Shown here: positions 44,903 through 55,468 of the stretch, piece after piece
Layout: each line of letters opens with the position of its first letter
How positions within the stretch are numbered: position 1 is the first letter of the stretch
DNA from: Parazoarcus communis
Lineage (GTDB): Bacteria > Pseudomonadota > Gammaproteobacteria > Burkholderiales > Rhodocyclaceae
Reading direction: 5' to 3'
DNA: 64,000 nucleotides
NCBI RefSeq assembly: GCF_003111665.1
Contig: NZ_CP022188.1
Span: forward strand, 372,001 to 436,000
Program-made: the position numbers and the translations under genes
The notes under the pieces: generated by a model
Databases searched by the model: none
The model's input: only the letters and a program-made list of their open reading frames with translations
What the model was told of the DNA's origin: nothing

Positions 44903-46816
44903 ATGACAATAAGACGGACTCCGATCGCGATCCTCATCGCCAGCCTGACGCTGGCAGCATCTCCCATCGCTCACTCGGCGGTGCTGGGCGACGTAGTTTC
45001 GCTGTCAGCAATTGGAGCTCCTCTGCGGGTTGAAATCGGGCTTCGTGACGGCCGCCCGGACGATGCCGGCGCCTGCCTCAGAATTGTGCCCGCGCAGGAC
45101 GCAGCAAATGGACTGCCCTCCATCAGGCGCGCCCGGATCAGCGCCGTGGGCAGTGGTCGCGCAACCCGGATCGTGATCTCTTCGTCAGAGAGTATGGATG
45201 AGCCCATTGCACAGCTGACGATCGACAACGTTTGCGAGACACGGCTGCGGCGCACGTACACCCTGCTCTTCCCCTATTCCGGCACCCCGGTTGTCGCGCC
45301 TCGCGCAAGTGCCGCCGCCACTCAGCCCCGAACGTCGGGCAGGGCAGCAGCAACGGCTCGGCCCTCCTCCGCGGGCAGCGAATGGATCACCGCCCCGGGT
45401 GAATCACTGACCGGAATTGCACAAGCGCTCTACCCGAGAAACAGCGCTGCGCAGCGCCGCTTCGTGCGCGAGGCGGCGAAAGCCAACCCCGCACTCTTTC
45501 CTGACCTGGCATCGCGCAGCCGCCAATTGTCGCCGGGTACGCCACTTGTCGTGCCGAGCCTTGCTGCCATCTCGCGCAATAGCCCGCCACCTCCGCAGCG
45601 GACACCCCAGGCATCAAGCCGCGCCGACCGCCCGGTTTCGACCGAAGCCCGCCGCGAAGCTGCACCCGGCCCGGTAAGCGGCGACCGCCTCATCGTTGCA
45701 CCCGAGGAGGCGGACAGCCGCTCGGCGCCTCCCCCCACCGCAACCCTGGGTGATCGCAGCGGGGAGATGTCCGGCCTCGAACGCAGGGAGCAGGAAATCG
45801 CCACGGCGATCGACCGCAGCATCGTCACCCAGATGGAGCTGCTGGCCCGCATCAAGGAACTCGAGCAGATCCAGACCAGGCTGATGGAACAGGCCGGCCG
45901 CATCGGCGTTGCGCCGCCACCTGCCGCACAGCCGCCTGCCGTACAGCCACCGCCAGTACCGCCACGCATCGAACCGGCTCCGCAAGAGACGGCTTCCGAT
46001 GACTGGATGCAGAACGCGGCGCTCGCACTTGGCGGACTCGGCATTGCGGCACTCCTGCTCCTGCGCTCGCGTCGCAAGGCAGAGGACGAGCCCGTCGCAG
46101 AACCGCACATCGCTCTGGCACCGCAGACCCCGCCGCAGCCGAAAGCAGTTGCAGAAGCGCCAGTCTCGACCAGTACGGCAGATGAGTTCGATGCTCCTCT
46201 GACCCAGATTCCCGCGCCAGCCGGCGTACTGCCGCTGGAATGGGATCATGAGCCTTCCGGATTCGGCACCACCGAACTGGCCCCGCTTGTGGAAGAAGAG
46301 GAGGTCGAAGAACACGACTCCGCCATCGAACTGGCAGAGATCATGATGAGCTTCGGCCGCGTCCACGGCGCAGCCGAAACTCTGGCGGATTTCATCCGCA
46401 GCAACCCGAAACAGGCCGTCACACCCTGGCTCAAGCTGCTCGAAGTCTATCGCGCAGCCGACCTGCGGGCGGAGTTCGACGGCCTTGCCCGCCAGCTGAA
46501 CAAGACATTCAACGTCAAGACGGTCACCTGGGACAATTTCGACGAGGCGCGCAGCGCACCGGACACGCTCGAAAAGATGCCGCACCTGGTCAATTCGCTG
46601 CAGCAACTCTGGGGTACGCGCGAATGTCAGGCGTTTCTGAGAAAACTGCTGCGCGACAACCGCGATGGCACCCGGCAGGGCTTCCCCCTGAACGTCATCG
46701 ACGACATTCTGTGCCTCAGCGCCATCCTCGAGCAGCAACTCGGCCCCTACCGCCCCACCCACGAAGAACTCGAGGACAACGGGCCGCAGACCGAGCGTCC
46801 GCCCGGGAACAGTTGA
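44903..46816 (+). CDS. FimV-like inner-membrane pilus/polarity protein
   Basis: 637 residues. Signal peptide (1-25, ending HSA), FimV N-terminal domain (LGDVVSLSAIGAPLRVEI), a LysM-type peptidoglycan-binding segment at about 150-215 (WITAPGESLTGIAQALYP), a short coiled coil near 300-325, a Pro-rich stretch, one membrane helix at about 372-390, and an acidic cytoplasmic part with TPR-like helices (ELAEIMMSFGRVHGAAETL). FimV-type hubs organise type IV pili, secretion and cell-pole signalling. Shorter than P. aeruginosa FimV (~920). Confidence 0.8.
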   Translation: MTIRRTPIAILIASLTLAASPIAHSAVLGDVVSLSAIGAPLRVEIGLRDGRPDDAGACLRIVPAQDAANGLPSIRRARISAVGSGRATRIVISSSESMDEPIAQLTIDNVCETRLRRTYTLLFPYSGTPVVAPRASAAATQPRTSGRAAATARPSSAGSEWITAPGESLTGIAQALYPRNSAAQRRFVREAAKANPALFPDLASRSRQLSPGTPLVVPSLAAISRNSPPPPQRTPQASSRADRPVSTEARREAAPGPVSGDRLIVAPEEADSRSAPPPTATLGDRSGEMSGLERREQEIATAIDRSIVTQMELLARIKELEQIQTRLMEQAGRIGVAPPPAAQPPAVQPPPVPPRIEPAPQETASDDWMQNAALALGGLGIAALLLLRSRRKAEDEPVAEPHIALAPQTPPQPKAVAEAPVSTSTADEFDAPLTQIPAPAGVLPLEWDHEPSGFGTTELAPLVEEEEVEEHDSAIELAEIMMSFGRVHGAAETLADFIRSNPKQAVTPWLKLLEVYRAADLRAEFDGLARQLNKTFNVKTVTWDNFDEARSAPDTLEKMPHLVNSLQQLWGTRECQAFLRKLLRDNRDGTRQGFPLNVIDDILCLSAILEQQLGPYRPTHEELEDNGPQTERPPGNS

Positions 46817-46822
46817 CCGGGT

Positions 46823-47572
46823 TCAAACCGGATTGGGCAGATCGAGAAAAGTCGCCTGCAAGCCCAGGTTGTCAGACAGGTAGATGGCCATCGCCATCGG
46901 TCCGTAGCGCTCGGTCGCGTGGTGACCTGCCGCGATATACGGCACGCCCGACTCGCGGGCAACATGCGTGGTCTGCTCCGAGATCTCCCCCGACACATAG
47001 AGGTCGGCGCCAGCCTGAACAGCCTGTTCGAAGTAGCCCTGCGCACCGCCGGTACACCATGCAATCCGTTTCACCTTGCGCTCACCGTCACCCACCAGCA
47101 GGGGCTCGCGCCCGAGCCTGACGGCAATCGTGGCCGCGATTTCGGACGCCGACATATCCTCCGTTTCCGGCCTTCCGATCCAGCCCAGGTCCTGCTCCGC
47201 AAACCGTCCCTCACCCACCCAGCCCATGATTGCAGCCAGTTGAGCGTTGTTGCCAAGTTGCGGATGCACGTCGAGCGGCAGGTGGTAAGCGAGCAGACTG
47301 ATGTCGTTCTTCAGCAGCGTGGACAGACGACGCTTGCGCATACCGGTGATGCGCCCATCCTCGCCGCGCCAGAAATAGCCATGATGAACCAGCACCGCGT
47401 CATAGTCGCCCGCGACTGCGGCATCGAGCAGTTCCTGGCTCGCTGTCACGCCGCATAGCACACGGCGCACCTCCTCGCGTCCTTCCACTTGCAGCCCGTT
47501 TGGGCAATAATCGCGCAGCCGCGCGACCTCGAGCAATTCATCCAGATGGTTTTGCAAAGCGCTGAGCTGCAT
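46823..47572 (-). CDS. Nif3/YbgI-family dinuclear metal protein
   Basis: 249 residues, start at the ATG with GGAG upstream (5 codons inside a longer frame). Nif3 metal-binding features: DAVLVHHGYFWRGED, YHLPLDVHPQLGNNAQL and the C-terminal AGHHATERYGPMA. A cytoplasmic hexameric ring protein with a di-metal site; reported as a GTP cyclohydrolase 1 type 2 homologue, but the true role is unsettled. Divergent from the DegS-like protease gene. Confidence 0.9.
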   Translation of the reverse strand: MQLSALQNHLDELLEVARLRDYCPNGLQVEGREEVRRVLCGVTASQELLDAAVAGDYDAVLVHHGYFWRGEDGRITGMRKRRLSTLLKNDISLLAYHLPLDVHPQLGNNAQLAAIMGWVGEGRFAEQDLGWIGRPETEDMSASEIAATIAVRLGREPLLVGDGERKVKRIAWCTGGAQGYFEQAVQAGADLYVSGEISEQTTHVARESGVPYIAAGHHATERYGPMAMAIYLSDNLGLQATFLDLPNPV

Positions 47573-47646
47573 GCCGTCTCCACTCATTTTCACGTTCAAC
47601 AGGGCGACCCTTCCGGCCGGAAATCGCCTCGAAACCGAGCAACATT

Positions 47647-48804
47647 ATGCGCCGCCTGTGGCTGATCTTTGCGCAGGCCGTGACTGCAAGCGTCGCGGTT
47701 CTGTTCGTCCTCAACACCCTCAAGCCGGAGTGGCTGCGAAATACAGCCCCGGATGCAGTGGTGGCTATTCTCGAAGCACCGGCGAGCGATCCCGGTGTGC
47801 GCGTTGCGCCGGGCTCCTACGCCGAAGCCGCGCAGCGCTCGATGCCCGCCGTCGTTCACATTTACACGACCAAGGCTGCGCGCGCATCGCGCCACCCCTT
47901 GCTGAACGACCCGGTGTTTCGCCACTTCTTCGGCGACCGCCCCGAGGAGGGAAAGCAGCAGAGCTCCGGACTGGGCTCCGGCGTCATCGTCAGTCCGGAC
48001 GGTTTCATCCTGACGAACAACCACGTCGTCGACGCCGCGGACGAGATCGAGGTGGCCCTGAATGACGGGCGCCAGTACTCGGCAAGCGTGATCGGCAGAG
48101 ACCCCGAAACCGACCTCGCCGTTCTTCGCATCACGGCCGACGCCCCCCTGCCCTCAATCACCCTCGCCCGCGGCGACATGCTTCATGTTGGCGATGTGGT
48201 GCTTGCCATCGGCAATCCTTTCGGTGTCGGCCAGACCGTCACCATGGGCATCATCTCGGCACTTGGCCGCAGCCATCTTGGCATCAACACGTTCGAAAAC
48301 TACATTCAGACCGACGCTGCCATCAATCCCGGCAACTCGGGTGGTGCGTTGGTCGACAGCACGGGCAACCTGGTGGGCATCAACACTGCCATCTACTCCC
48401 GGTCTGGCGGATCGCTCGGAATCGGCTTTGCAATTCCGATCTCGATCGCGCGCAACGTGCTCGAACAGATCGTGGCCACCGGCGAGGTGACGCGCGGCTG
48501 GGTGGGCGTGGAGATTCGCGAGATCACGCCCGAGCTTGCAAGCTCGTTCGGACTGCTGGGCACGGAAGGCGCGCTCATCGCCGGCGTGCTCAGAGGCAGC
48601 CCGGCAGAACAGGGTGGTGTGCGTCCGGGCGACGTTCTCGTCGCCGTCGATGGGAAGACTGTTCAGGACCCGAAAGCCATGCTGGAACTCGTCGCAGCCT
48701 TGCCGCCGGGCAAGACTGCGTCATTCCGGGTGCGCCGCTCCGGCAAGGATGTCGACCTGACCGTCGCCGTCGCGCGCCGCCCCATCCCGCAGGCAGCTCG
48801 CTAG
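47647..48804 (+). CDS. Membrane-anchored HtrA-type serine protease (DegS/AlgW-like)
   Basis: 385 residues. One N-terminal membrane anchor (about 5-22, uncleaved type), a trypsin-like domain with His in LTNNHVVDAAD, Asp in DPETDLAVLRI and Ser in NPGNSGGAL, and a single PDZ domain from about 285 (GWVGVEIREITPELASSFGL). One PDZ plus an anchor points to a DegS/AlgW-type protease that senses misfolded outer-membrane proteins and cleaves anti-sigma factors. Partner genes are not adjacent. Confidence 0.9.
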   Translation: MRRLWLIFAQAVTASVAVLFVLNTLKPEWLRNTAPDAVVAILEAPASDPGVRVAPGSYAEAAQRSMPAVVHIYTTKAARASRHPLLNDPVFRHFFGDRPEEGKQQSSGLGSGVIVSPDGFILTNNHVVDAADEIEVALNDGRQYSASVIGRDPETDLAVLRITADAPLPSITLARGDMLHVGDVVLAIGNPFGVGQTVTMGIISALGRSHLGINTFENYIQTDAAINPGNSGGALVDSTGNLVGINTAIYSRSGGSLGIGFAIPISIARNVLEQIVATGEVTRGWVGVEIREITPELASSFGLLGTEGALIAGVLRGSPAEQGGVRPGDVLVAVDGKTVQDPKAMLELVAALPPGKTASFRVRRSGKDVDLTVAVARRPIPQAAR

Positions 48805-48818
48805 GCGGTCATCTCGCC

Positions 48819-49622
48819 TTACTTGCCCTCGCGCTCTGCGTCCTCGATGCGGTCAAGCTCGCGGTCCATTTCGACCGCCGTTGGCGCAACGTAATCGGGT
48901 TCGGCCGCGGGCTTGGAGATCATGTTCGCGAGCATGATGCCCAACTCGTAGAGCAGGCACATCGGGACGGCAAGCATGAACTGCGAAATCACGTCGGGCG
49001 GCGTAATAATTGCCGCAATGACGAAAGCCCCGACAACAACGTAAGGCCGAATTTCCCGCAGTTTGGCAACTGTCACCACGCCCGCCTTGACCAGCAGGAT
49101 CACTGCAATCGGCACCTCGAAGGTCAAGCCGAAGGCAATGAACATCGACATGACGAAGGAAAGATACTGTTCGATGTCTGGCGCCGGCACGATGCTCTTT
49201 GGCGCAAACTCGGCAATGAAGCGGAACACCGTTCCAAACACGAAGAAATAGCAGAATGCCATCCCGACGAGAAACAGCAGCGTGCTGCCGGCAACCAGCG
49301 GGATCGCGAGCTTACGCTCATGCGCGTACAGCCCTGGCGCCACGAAAGCCCAGGCCTGGTAAAGCACCACGGGCAGCGCCAGCACGAAAGCCACCATCAT
49401 CGTGACCTTGACCGGCACGAAGAACGGCGTCACCACCCCGGTCGCAATCATGTGCGTACCTTCGGGCAGCGTATCCATCATCGGCTTGGCCAGTACGTCG
49501 TAGATCTCGCCCGCCCAAGGCATCAGGCAAATGAACACGATGACCAGTGCAACCATTGCCCGCAGCAACCGGTCGCGCAACTCAACCAGGTGTGCAATGA
49601 AAGTTTCCTGCATTTCGTTCAT
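48819..49622 (-). CDS. tatC: Twin-arginine translocase subunit TatC
   Basis: 267 residues with six membrane helices and TatC motifs (FIAHLVELRDRLLRA, FVAPGLYAHERK, FGLTFEVPIAVI, RPYVVVGAFVIAAIITPPD). It is the receptor for twin-arginine signal peptides. It overlaps the tatB stop (ATGA) and is the last gene of the his-hinT-tat unit. Confidence 0.97.
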   Translation of the reverse strand: MNEMQETFIAHLVELRDRLLRAMVALVIVFICLMPWAGEIYDVLAKPMMDTLPEGTHMIATGVVTPFFVPVKVTMMVAFVLALPVVLYQAWAFVAPGLYAHERKLAIPLVAGSTLLFLVGMAFCYFFVFGTVFRFIAEFAPKSIVPAPDIEQYLSFVMSMFIAFGLTFEVPIAVILLVKAGVVTVAKLREIRPYVVVGAFVIAAIITPPDVISQFMLAVPMCLLYELGIMLANMISKPAAEPDYVAPTAVEMDRELDRIEDAEREGK

Positions 49623-50083
49623 GCCTTGTCCACCGGTAAGGGCTGACGAACCGCGGGATCGAGCCCCAGCTCGAGTTGCGAAGTCGACTCTGCCGAGCCA
49701 TCTGCCACGGCGGCCTGCTCAACTGGCGCCGCCTGCTGCTGCGCACCTGCAGTTGCAGCACCACCGCCGACCGACTCCTCGCCCGGCAGCGCGGCCTTCA
49801 CCTCATCCACCGTCTTGCCCAGCCCGGCCTCGAGGCTGCTGACCTGCTCACGCACCGAAGACTCCATTTCGTGCGCCTGCTCCTTGACCTGCTCCTGCAG
49901 CTTCTTCAGCTCTTCGAGCTGCATTTCACGCTGGATGTCCGACTTCACGTCGGAGACGTAGCGCTGCAGCCTGCCAAGCAGGTGGCCTGCAGTTCTTGCC
50001 ACTTTGGGCAAACGCTCGGGCCCCACCACGATCAGCATCACGACGCCGATGACAACGAGTTCCGAAAAACCGAAATCGAACAT
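49619..50083 (-). CDS. tatB: Twin-arginine translocase subunit TatB
   Basis: 154 residues. One N-terminal membrane helix (MFDFGFSELVVIGVVMLIVV), the GPERLPKVAR hinge, then an amphipathic helix and a long charged coiled coil rich in Gln and Glu (about 45-90). The C-terminal third is Ala/Gln/Ser-rich and unordered. Follows tatA after a 65-bp gap that holds a hairpin. Confidence 0.95.
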   Translation of the reverse strand: MFDFGFSELVVIGVVMLIVVGPERLPKVARTAGHLLGRLQRYVSDVKSDIQREMQLEELKKLQEQVKEQAHEMESSVREQVSSLEAGLGKTVDEVKAALPGEESVGGGAATAGAQQQAAPVEQAAVADGSAESTSQLELGLDPAVRQPLPVDKA

Positions 50084-50108
50084 TTTTCCTGGCCCAACGC
50101 GAAAAGAA

Positions 50109-50126
50109 GGGGCGCTCGTGCGCCCC
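50109..50126 (-). promoter_or_regulatory. Hairpin between tatA and tatB
   Basis: A perfect 7-bp stem GGGGCGC-tcgt-GCGCCCC in the 65-bp tatA-tatB gap. It has no T-run. It could partly terminate or protect the tatA end of the transcript, raising TatA over TatB, as Tat stoichiometry requires. Confidence 0.5.
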
Positions 50127-50148
50127 TGCGTCGCGGGTTAAATGCGTT

Positions 50149-50382
50149 TCAGGAGGAGGACTTCTCGACCTTCTCGCGCGCCTCGCCCTCGATCGTCTGA
50201 CCGGTGGCAATCTTCTGCTTGTCAGACGCGTCAGCCGAAGCATCCGCCTCCTTCATGCCTTCCTTGAAACCCTTTACCGCACCGCCGAGATCCTGACCGA
50301 CGTTACGCAGTTTCTTGGTGCCAAAAACGAGCATGACGATGACCAGAACGATCAGCCAGTGCCAGATACTGAATGAACCCAT
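50149..50382 (-). CDS. tatA: Twin-arginine translocase subunit TatA
   Basis: 77 residues. One N-terminal helix ([18 protein letters not shown]) then [20 protein letters not shown], the standard amphipathic helix, and a charged tail. Forms the translocation pore. It lies 10 bp after hinT. Confidence 0.96.
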   Translation of the reverse strand: MGSFSIWHWLIVLVIVMLVFGTKKLRNVGQDLGGAVKGFKEGMKEADASADASDKQKIATGQTIEGEAREKVEKSSS

Positions 50383-50392
50383 ACCGCTCTCC

Positions 50393-50740
50393 TTAGTGCT
50401 TCAACATGGGCGGTAGCGGCTGCGGCCCGCCCACAATATGAACGTGAAGATGATACACCTCCTGCAAGCCCACCCGCCCGGTGTTCACAATGGTTCTGAA
50501 CCCGTCCGTGCAGCCTTGTTCCCGAGCGATGCGCGATGCGACCACCATCAAGTGCCCCATCACGCCTTCGTGGCTGAGCTCAAGATCGGCCATCGATGCA
50601 ATATGAAGCTTTGGAATCAAGAGGATATGAACCGGGGCGGCAGGCTGAATGTCATGAAACGCCACCACCAGATCATCTTCGTAAACTTTGCGCGCGGGGA
50701 TCTCCCCACGCACAATCCTGCAAAACAGACAGTCAGTCAT
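50393..50740 (-). CDS. hinT: HIT-family nucleotide hydrolase (HinT)
   Basis: 115 residues from the ATG giving [19 protein letters not shown]. The HIT triad HLHVHIVGG is near the C-terminus. Purine-nucleoside phosphoramidase family. It lies 10 bp after hisE and 10 bp before tatA, a common his-hinT-tat layout in betaproteobacteria. Confidence 0.95.
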   Translation of the reverse strand: MTDCLFCRIVRGEIPARKVYEDDLVVAFHDIQPAAPVHILLIPKLHIASMADLELSHEGVMGHLMVVASRIAREQGCTDGFRTIVNTGRVGLQEVYHLHVHIVGGPQPLPPMLKH

Positions 50741-50750
50741 GAGGCGCGGC

Positions 50751-51074
50751 TCAGGCAGTACGAGACTTCTTCTCGTCGATGCCAGACACCCCCTCGCGAC
50801 GCCGGAACTCGGCGAGGACATCGTCCACCGACAGACCGAAGTGCGTCAGCAGCACCAGCGAGTGGAACCAGAGGTCGGTCACTTCCCACACCACGTGGAG
50901 CATGTCCTTGTCCTTGGCGGCCATGATGGTCTCCGCCGCCTCCTCGGCCACCTTCTTGCAGATGGCGTCGGTACCCTTGGCATACAGACTGGACACGTAG
51001 GACGAATCGGGGTCAGCCTTCTTGCGCTCGGCCAGTGTGGCCGCCACGCGATGCAGCACTTCGATGTCGATCAT
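50751..51074 (-). CDS. hisE: Phosphoribosyl-ATP pyrophosphatase
   Basis: 107 residues. MazG-like helical enzyme ([18 protein letters not shown], then [20 protein letters not shown]), second step of histidine synthesis. Start overlaps the hisI stop (ATGA). Confidence 0.96.
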   Translation of the reverse strand: MIDIEVLHRVAATLAERKKADPDSSYVSSLYAKGTDAICKKVAEEAAETIMAAKDKDMLHVVWEVTDLWFHSLVLLTHFGLSVDDVLAEFRRREGVSGIDEKKSRTA

Positions 51075-51466
51075 TGGTAGATATCCTTCGGGTCTTTGAG
51101 AACCGGTTCGACGGCCTCCCAGCGGCCATCGGCGAAAAACTTCTGGAAGAAGCAGCTGTGACGACCGGTGTGACAGGCGATTCCGCCCACCTGTTCGATC
51201 TTCAGCAGCACGACGTCGTTATCACAATCGATACGGATGTCGAGCACCTTCTGCACATGGCCCGACTCCTCGCCCTTGTGCCACAGCTTACGCCGCGAAC
51301 GTGACCAATAGACTGCCTCTCCGGTTTCGGCAGTGCGCTGCAGCGCGTCACGGTTCATCCACGCAAACATGAGCACATCGCCACTGGACGCCTCTTGTGC
51401 GATGACCGGCACCAGTCCGTTCTCATCCCACTTCACGTCGTTGAGCCAGCGGTTGTTATTGCTCAC
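51071..51466 (-). CDS. hisI: Phosphoribosyl-AMP cyclohydrolase
   Basis: 131 residues, GTG start overlapping the hisF stop (GTGA). HisI motifs: [61 protein letters not shown] and [14 protein letters not shown] with metal-binding cysteines. Third step of the pathway, separate from HisE. Confidence 0.96.
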   Translation of the reverse strand: MSNNNRWLNDVKWDENGLVPVIAQEASSGDVLMFAWMNRDALQRTAETGEAVYWSRSRRKLWHKGEESGHVQKVLDIRIDCDNDVVLLKIEQVGGIACHTGRHSCFFQKFFADGRWEAVEPVLKDPKDIYQ

Positions 51467-52221
51467 AGCCTTACCTCGATCCCATGTGAACGCATCAGTT
51501 CCTTCGCTTCGCGCACCGTGTGCTGGCCAAAGTGAAAGATGCTGGCAGCGAGCACCGCGTCGGCGCGGCCGGTGGACACGCCCTCTGACAGATGCTCGAG
51601 CGTACCGACACCACCGCTCGCAATCACCGGGATACGCACCGCGTCCGATACCGCCCGGGTCAGACCGAGGTCGAAGCCCGCCTTGGTGCCGTCGCGATCC
51701 ATGCTGGTCAGCAGAATCTCGCCGGCGCCGAGCGCCTCGACACGTTGCGCCCACTCGATTGCGTCAAGCCCGGTGTTGTTGCGGCCACCATGCGTGAACA
51801 CCTGCCACTTTCCCGGAGCCGTCTGCTTGGCATCGATGGCAACGACGATGCACTGACTGCCGACCTTGCTGCTGGCGTCATGCACCACCTGAGGATTGTT
51901 CACCGCAGCGGTATTGATGCTGACCTTGTCGGCCCCCGCATTGAGCAGGCGCCGCACATCGTCGACCGTACGCACGCCGCCGCCAACCGTCAGCGGGATG
52001 AAGACCTGATCCGCGACCTGTTCGACCACGTGCAGAATGATATCGCGGGCATCCGAGCTCGCCGTGATGTCGAGAAACGTGATCTCGTCCGCACCCTGCT
52101 CGTCGTAACGCTTGGCGATCTCGACCGGATCCCCCGCGTCACGCAGTTCGACGAAATTGACGCCCTTGACCACGCGGCCGGCACTGACGTCGAGACAGGG
52201 AATGATGCGTTTTGCGAGCAT
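51463..52221 (-). CDS. hisF: Imidazole glycerol phosphate synthase, cyclase subunit
   Basis: 252 residues. TIM barrel with the catalytic Asp in [14 protein letters not shown] and the second Asp in [13 protein letters not shown]. Works with HisH. It starts directly after the hisA stop with no spacer. Confidence 0.97.
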   Translation of the reverse strand: MLAKRIIPCLDVSAGRVVKGVNFVELRDAGDPVEIAKRYDEQGADEITFLDITASSDARDIILHVVEQVADQVFIPLTVGGGVRTVDDVRRLLNAGADKVSINTAAVNNPQVVHDASSKVGSQCIVVAIDAKQTAPGKWQVFTHGGRNNTGLDAIEWAQRVEALGAGEILLTSMDRDGTKAGFDLGLTRAVSDAVRIPVIASGGVGTLEHLSEGVSTGRADAVLAASIFHFGQHTVREAKELMRSHGIEVRL

Positions 52222-52971
52222 TCAGTCGGCCTGGCCGTTGAGTTCGTCCGCACGGGCCTGCCCGGCGGCAAAATCGAGCGTGCCTTCGTAGATGGCGCGA
52301 CCGGTAATCGCCCCCATCACGCCTTCCTCCTCGACGGCACACAGCGCATCGATATCCGACAGCGCAGCCACGCCACCGCTGGCAATCACGGGAATCCGCA
52401 GCGCCTGTGCCAAGCGCACAGTGGCCTCGATATTGACGCCGGACAGCATGCCGTCACGACCGATATCGGTATAGATGACGGACTCGACGCCGTAGTCTTC
52501 GAACTTCTTTGCCAAGTCGATCACGTCGTGCCCGGTCAGCTTGGACCAGCCATCGACAGCCACTTTGCCGTCCTTGGCGTCGAGACCGACAATGATGTGA
52601 CCAGGGAAGGCGCTGCAGGCATCGTGCAGAAAGCCGGGGTTCTTCACCGCAGCGGTGCCGATGATGACGTAGCTGATGCCATTGTCGAGATACTGCTCGA
52701 TGGTATCGAGGTCGCGGATTCCGCCCCCGAGTTGCACCGGAATGTCGTCCCCCACCTCATTGGTGATGGCGCGAATGGCGCCGCCATTTTTGGGTTTGCC
52801 GGCAAAGGCACCGTTCAGGTCGACAAGGTGCAGGCGACGTGCGCCCTGTTCGATCCAGTGCCGCGCCATGGCAGCGGGGTCTTCAGAGAATACGGTGGCA
52901 TCGTCCATTTCGCCTTGTTTAAGGCGAACACAATGACCGTCCTTGAGATCGATGGCGGGAATGAGCAGCAT
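52222..52971 (-). CDS. hisA: ProFAR isomerase
   Basis: 249 residues. TIM barrel with catalytic Asp in [17 protein letters not shown] and Asp in [14 protein letters not shown]. Fourth step of histidine synthesis. It lies 42 bp after hisH. Confidence 0.97.
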   Translation of the reverse strand: MLLIPAIDLKDGHCVRLKQGEMDDATVFSEDPAAMARHWIEQGARRLHLVDLNGAFAGKPKNGGAIRAITNEVGDDIPVQLGGGIRDLDTIEQYLDNGISYVIIGTAAVKNPGFLHDACSAFPGHIIVGLDAKDGKVAVDGWSKLTGHDVIDLAKKFEDYGVESVIYTDIGRDGMLSGVNIEATVRLAQALRIPVIASGGVAALSDIDALCAVEEEGVMGAITGRAIYEGTLDFAAGQARADELNGQAD

Positions 52972-53013
52972 ACCGGAATAGAGACAGTGAATTGATGGAT
53001 GACGGGTCGCAGG

Positions 53014-53652
53014 TCAGGGCGCCCAGCGAATGAAATTCGACAGCAGGCGCAAACCGGCCTGTGCGCTTTTCTCGGGATGAAACTGAACCGCAAAGATATT
53101 AGCCCGAGCCACCGCACTGGTAAAGCGCCGTCCGTACAGGGTTTCGGCAGCGGACACGGCGGGGTCTGACGGCGACACGTAATAGCTATGGACGAAATAG
53201 AAGCGCTCGCCGTCGGGGATACCTTCCCACAGCGCATGCTTGCCATCCTGCCAGACCTCGTTCCAACCCATGTGCGGCACCTTCAGTCGGGCACCATCCG
53301 CACAGAGCATGTCCGCATCGCGAAAACGCACGACCTCGCCCTCGAACACGCCAAGCCCGGGCACATTGCCCTCTTCACTGTGCTCGAACAGCATCTGCTG
53401 TCCGATGCAGATTCCGAGAAAGGGCTTGGTCGCAGCCGCCTCGAGCACTGCCGGACGCAGGCCGCGCAGATCAAGCTCGCGCATGCAGTCGGGCATCGCC
53501 CCCTGGCCGGGGAAAACGACGCGGTCAGCCGCAGCCACGACTGCAGGATCGCAGGTCACGTGAATGCGGTGGCCCGGCGCCACATGCTCAACAGCCTTGG
53601 CAACGGAGCGCAGATTGCCCATGCCGTAATCAATGATGGCCACGGTGGTCAT
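53014..53652 (-). CDS. hisH: Imidazole glycerol phosphate synthase, glutaminase subunit
   Basis: 212 residues. Class I glutaminase with Cys nucleophile in FLGICIGQQMLFEHS and the His/Glu pair in VQFHPEKS. Supplies ammonia to HisF. Situated between hisB and hisA. Confidence 0.97.
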   Translation of the reverse strand: MTTVAIIDYGMGNLRSVAKAVEHVAPGHRIHVTCDPAVVAAADRVVFPGQGAMPDCMRELDLRGLRPAVLEAAATKPFLGICIGQQMLFEHSEEGNVPGLGVFEGEVVRFRDADMLCADGARLKVPHMGWNEVWQDGKHALWEGIPDGERFYFVHSYYVSPSDPAVSAAETLYGRRFTSAVARANIFAVQFHPEKSAQAGLRLLSNFIRWAP

Positions 53653-53699
53653 CGTTTCAATGCTCGCGTAAAGGGATGAAAAAAGAATGCGTCAGAAAA

Positions 53700-54293
53700 T
53701 CAGAGCGCGCCCTTGGTTGAGGGGATGGTACCTGCAGCGCGCTCATCGCGCTCGGCAGCCATCCGCAAAGCGCGGGCGAAAGCCTTGAAAATGGTTTCGC
53801 ACTGGTGATGTGCATTGTCACCACGCAGATTGTCGATATGCAGCGTCAGACCTGCGTGATTGACGAAGCCCTGGAAGAACTCGCGAACCAGATCGACGTC
53901 GAAATTGCCGATCCGCGCCCGGGTGTAGGTCACGAAATAGTGCAGGCCGGGGCGACCCGAGAAATCAACGACGACCCGTGACATTGCTTCGTCAAGCGGC
54001 ACGTAGGCATGTCCGTAGCGACGCACGCCTTTCTTGTCGCCAAGCGCCTTGGCAAAGGCCTGGCCGATCGTGATACCGACGTCTTCCACCGTATGGTGGT
54101 CGTCGATGTGGGTATCGCCCTGACAACGCACGTCCAGATCGATCAGCCCGTGGCGGACAATCTGGTCGAGCATGTGATCGAGAAAGGGAACCCCGGTTTC
54201 GAGTGTGCCCTTGCCCGTACCATCGAGATCGATGCGCACGGAAATCTTGGTTTCGAGGGTATCGCGAGTGACGTCGGCTTGCCGCATGGACAT
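53700..54293 (-). CDS. hisB: Imidazoleglycerol-phosphate dehydratase
   Basis: 197 residues, start at the first of two close ATGs (54293 or 54287). The two metal-binding repeats are seen ([58 protein letters not shown]). It is the monofunctional dehydratase. It is divergent from hisC with 90 bp between the starts, unlike the common hisC-hisB order. Confidence 0.96.
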   Translation of the reverse strand: MSMRQADVTRDTLETKISVRIDLDGTGKGTLETGVPFLDHMLDQIVRHGLIDLDVRCQGDTHIDDHHTVEDVGITIGQAFAKALGDKKGVRRYGHAYVPLDEAMSRVVVDFSGRPGLHYFVTYTRARIGNFDVDLVREFFQGFVNHAGLTLHIDNLRGDNAHHQCETIFKAFARALRMAAERDERAAGTIPSTKGAL

Positions 54294-54383
54294 TAAGCTA
54301 CTGCAGGTGGAGGCATGGAGAGCCATGATACCATCGCTCGACGAATTCCACCCGACCCCTCCTGCCCCGCGGAAAACCCACGC

Positions 54384-55457
54384 ATGAGCCGTTTCTGGAG
54401 CGCCGTGACGCACGGCCTGACCCCCTATGTACCGGGCGAGCAGCCCAAGATTGAAAACCTGGTCAAGCTCAATACGAACGAGCATCCATATGGTCCCTCG
54501 CCGAGGGTGCTGGAGGCGATTCGCGAGGCGACGTCAGACACCCTCCGGCTCTACCCCGACCCCAATGCCGACCGGCTGAAAGCCGCACTCGCGGCACGCT
54601 ACGGCGTTCGCCCCGAGCAGGTCTTCGTCGGCAACGGCTCGGACGAAGTGCTCGCGCATGCGTTCCAGGGTCTGCTCAAGCATGAGCTGCCGCTGTGGAT
54701 GCCCGACATTTCCTACAGCTTCTACCCGGTCTATTGCGGGCTGTACGGCGTCGAGTCGCGGATCGTTCCGCTGACCGAAAGCCTGCAGATCGATCCGGCA
54801 GACTATCTTCCCGACGGTGAGCGCCGGGCAGGTGCGATCATTTTTCCGAACCCCAACGCGCCGACCGGCAGCGCGCTGCCGCTCGAGGCAATCGAGCGCG
54901 TCGTTGCAGGAAACCCGGACGCCGTCGTGCTGATCGACGAGGCTTATGTGGATTTCGGTGGTGAAAGCGCTATTGCGCTGGTAGACCGCTACCCCAACCT
55001 GCTGGTGTGCCAGACCTTCTCCAAGAGCCGGTCGCTGGCAGGCCTGCGGGTCGGCTTCGCGATCGGACATGCGGACCTGATTGCCGGACTGGAGCGGGTC
55101 AAGAACAGCTTCAACTCCTACCCGCTCGACCGACTCGCCCTTGCCGGGGCGGAAGCCTCGGTTGAAGACGACGCTTACTTCCTTGAGAGCTGCCGCAAGG
55201 TGATTGCCACGCGCGAGGCGCTGGTCGTCAGGATGCAGGCACTCGGCTTCGAGGTGCTGCCGTCAGCCGCCAACTTCATTTTCGCCCGCCATCCGCAACG
55301 CGACGGCGCCGAACTGGCCGCGGCCTTGCGCCAGCGCGCCATCATCGTGCGCCATTTCAAGGCCCCGCGCATCGATCAGTTCCTGCGCATCACGATTGGG
55401 ACCGACGCACAGTGTGAAATGCTGGTCAGCGCGCTGGGAGAGATTCTCGCCGCCTGA
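54384..55457 (+). CDS. hisC: Histidinol-phosphate aminotransferase (inverted in the his cluster)
   Basis: 357 residues from the ATG giving [22 protein letters not shown] aminotransferase motifs: [46 protein letters not shown] and [19 protein letters not shown] with the PLP Lys. It converts imidazole acetol phosphate to histidinol phosphate. It is the only his gene on the plus strand, head-to-head with hisB and tail-to-tail with hisD. Confidence 0.96.
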   Translation: MSRFWSAVTHGLTPYVPGEQPKIENLVKLNTNEHPYGPSPRVLEAIREATSDTLRLYPDPNADRLKAALAARYGVRPEQVFVGNGSDEVLAHAFQGLLKHELPLWMPDISYSFYPVYCGLYGVESRIVPLTESLQIDPADYLPDGERRAGAIIFPNPNAPTGSALPLEAIERVVAGNPDAVVLIDEAYVDFGGESAIALVDRYPNLLVCQTFSKSRSLAGLRVGFAIGHADLIAGLERVKNSFNSYPLDRLALAGAEASVEDDAYFLESCRKVIATREALVVRMQALGFEVLPSAANFIFARHPQRDGAELAAALRQRAIIVRHFKAPRIDQFLRITIGTDAQCEMLVSALGEILAA

Positions 55458-55468
55458 CATAACACGAT

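Noticed and set aside
51592..52995. 467-codon open frame on the plus strand opposite hisF and hisA
   Set aside because: Antisense to two conserved histidine genes with intact catalytic residues; no motif or SD of its own.
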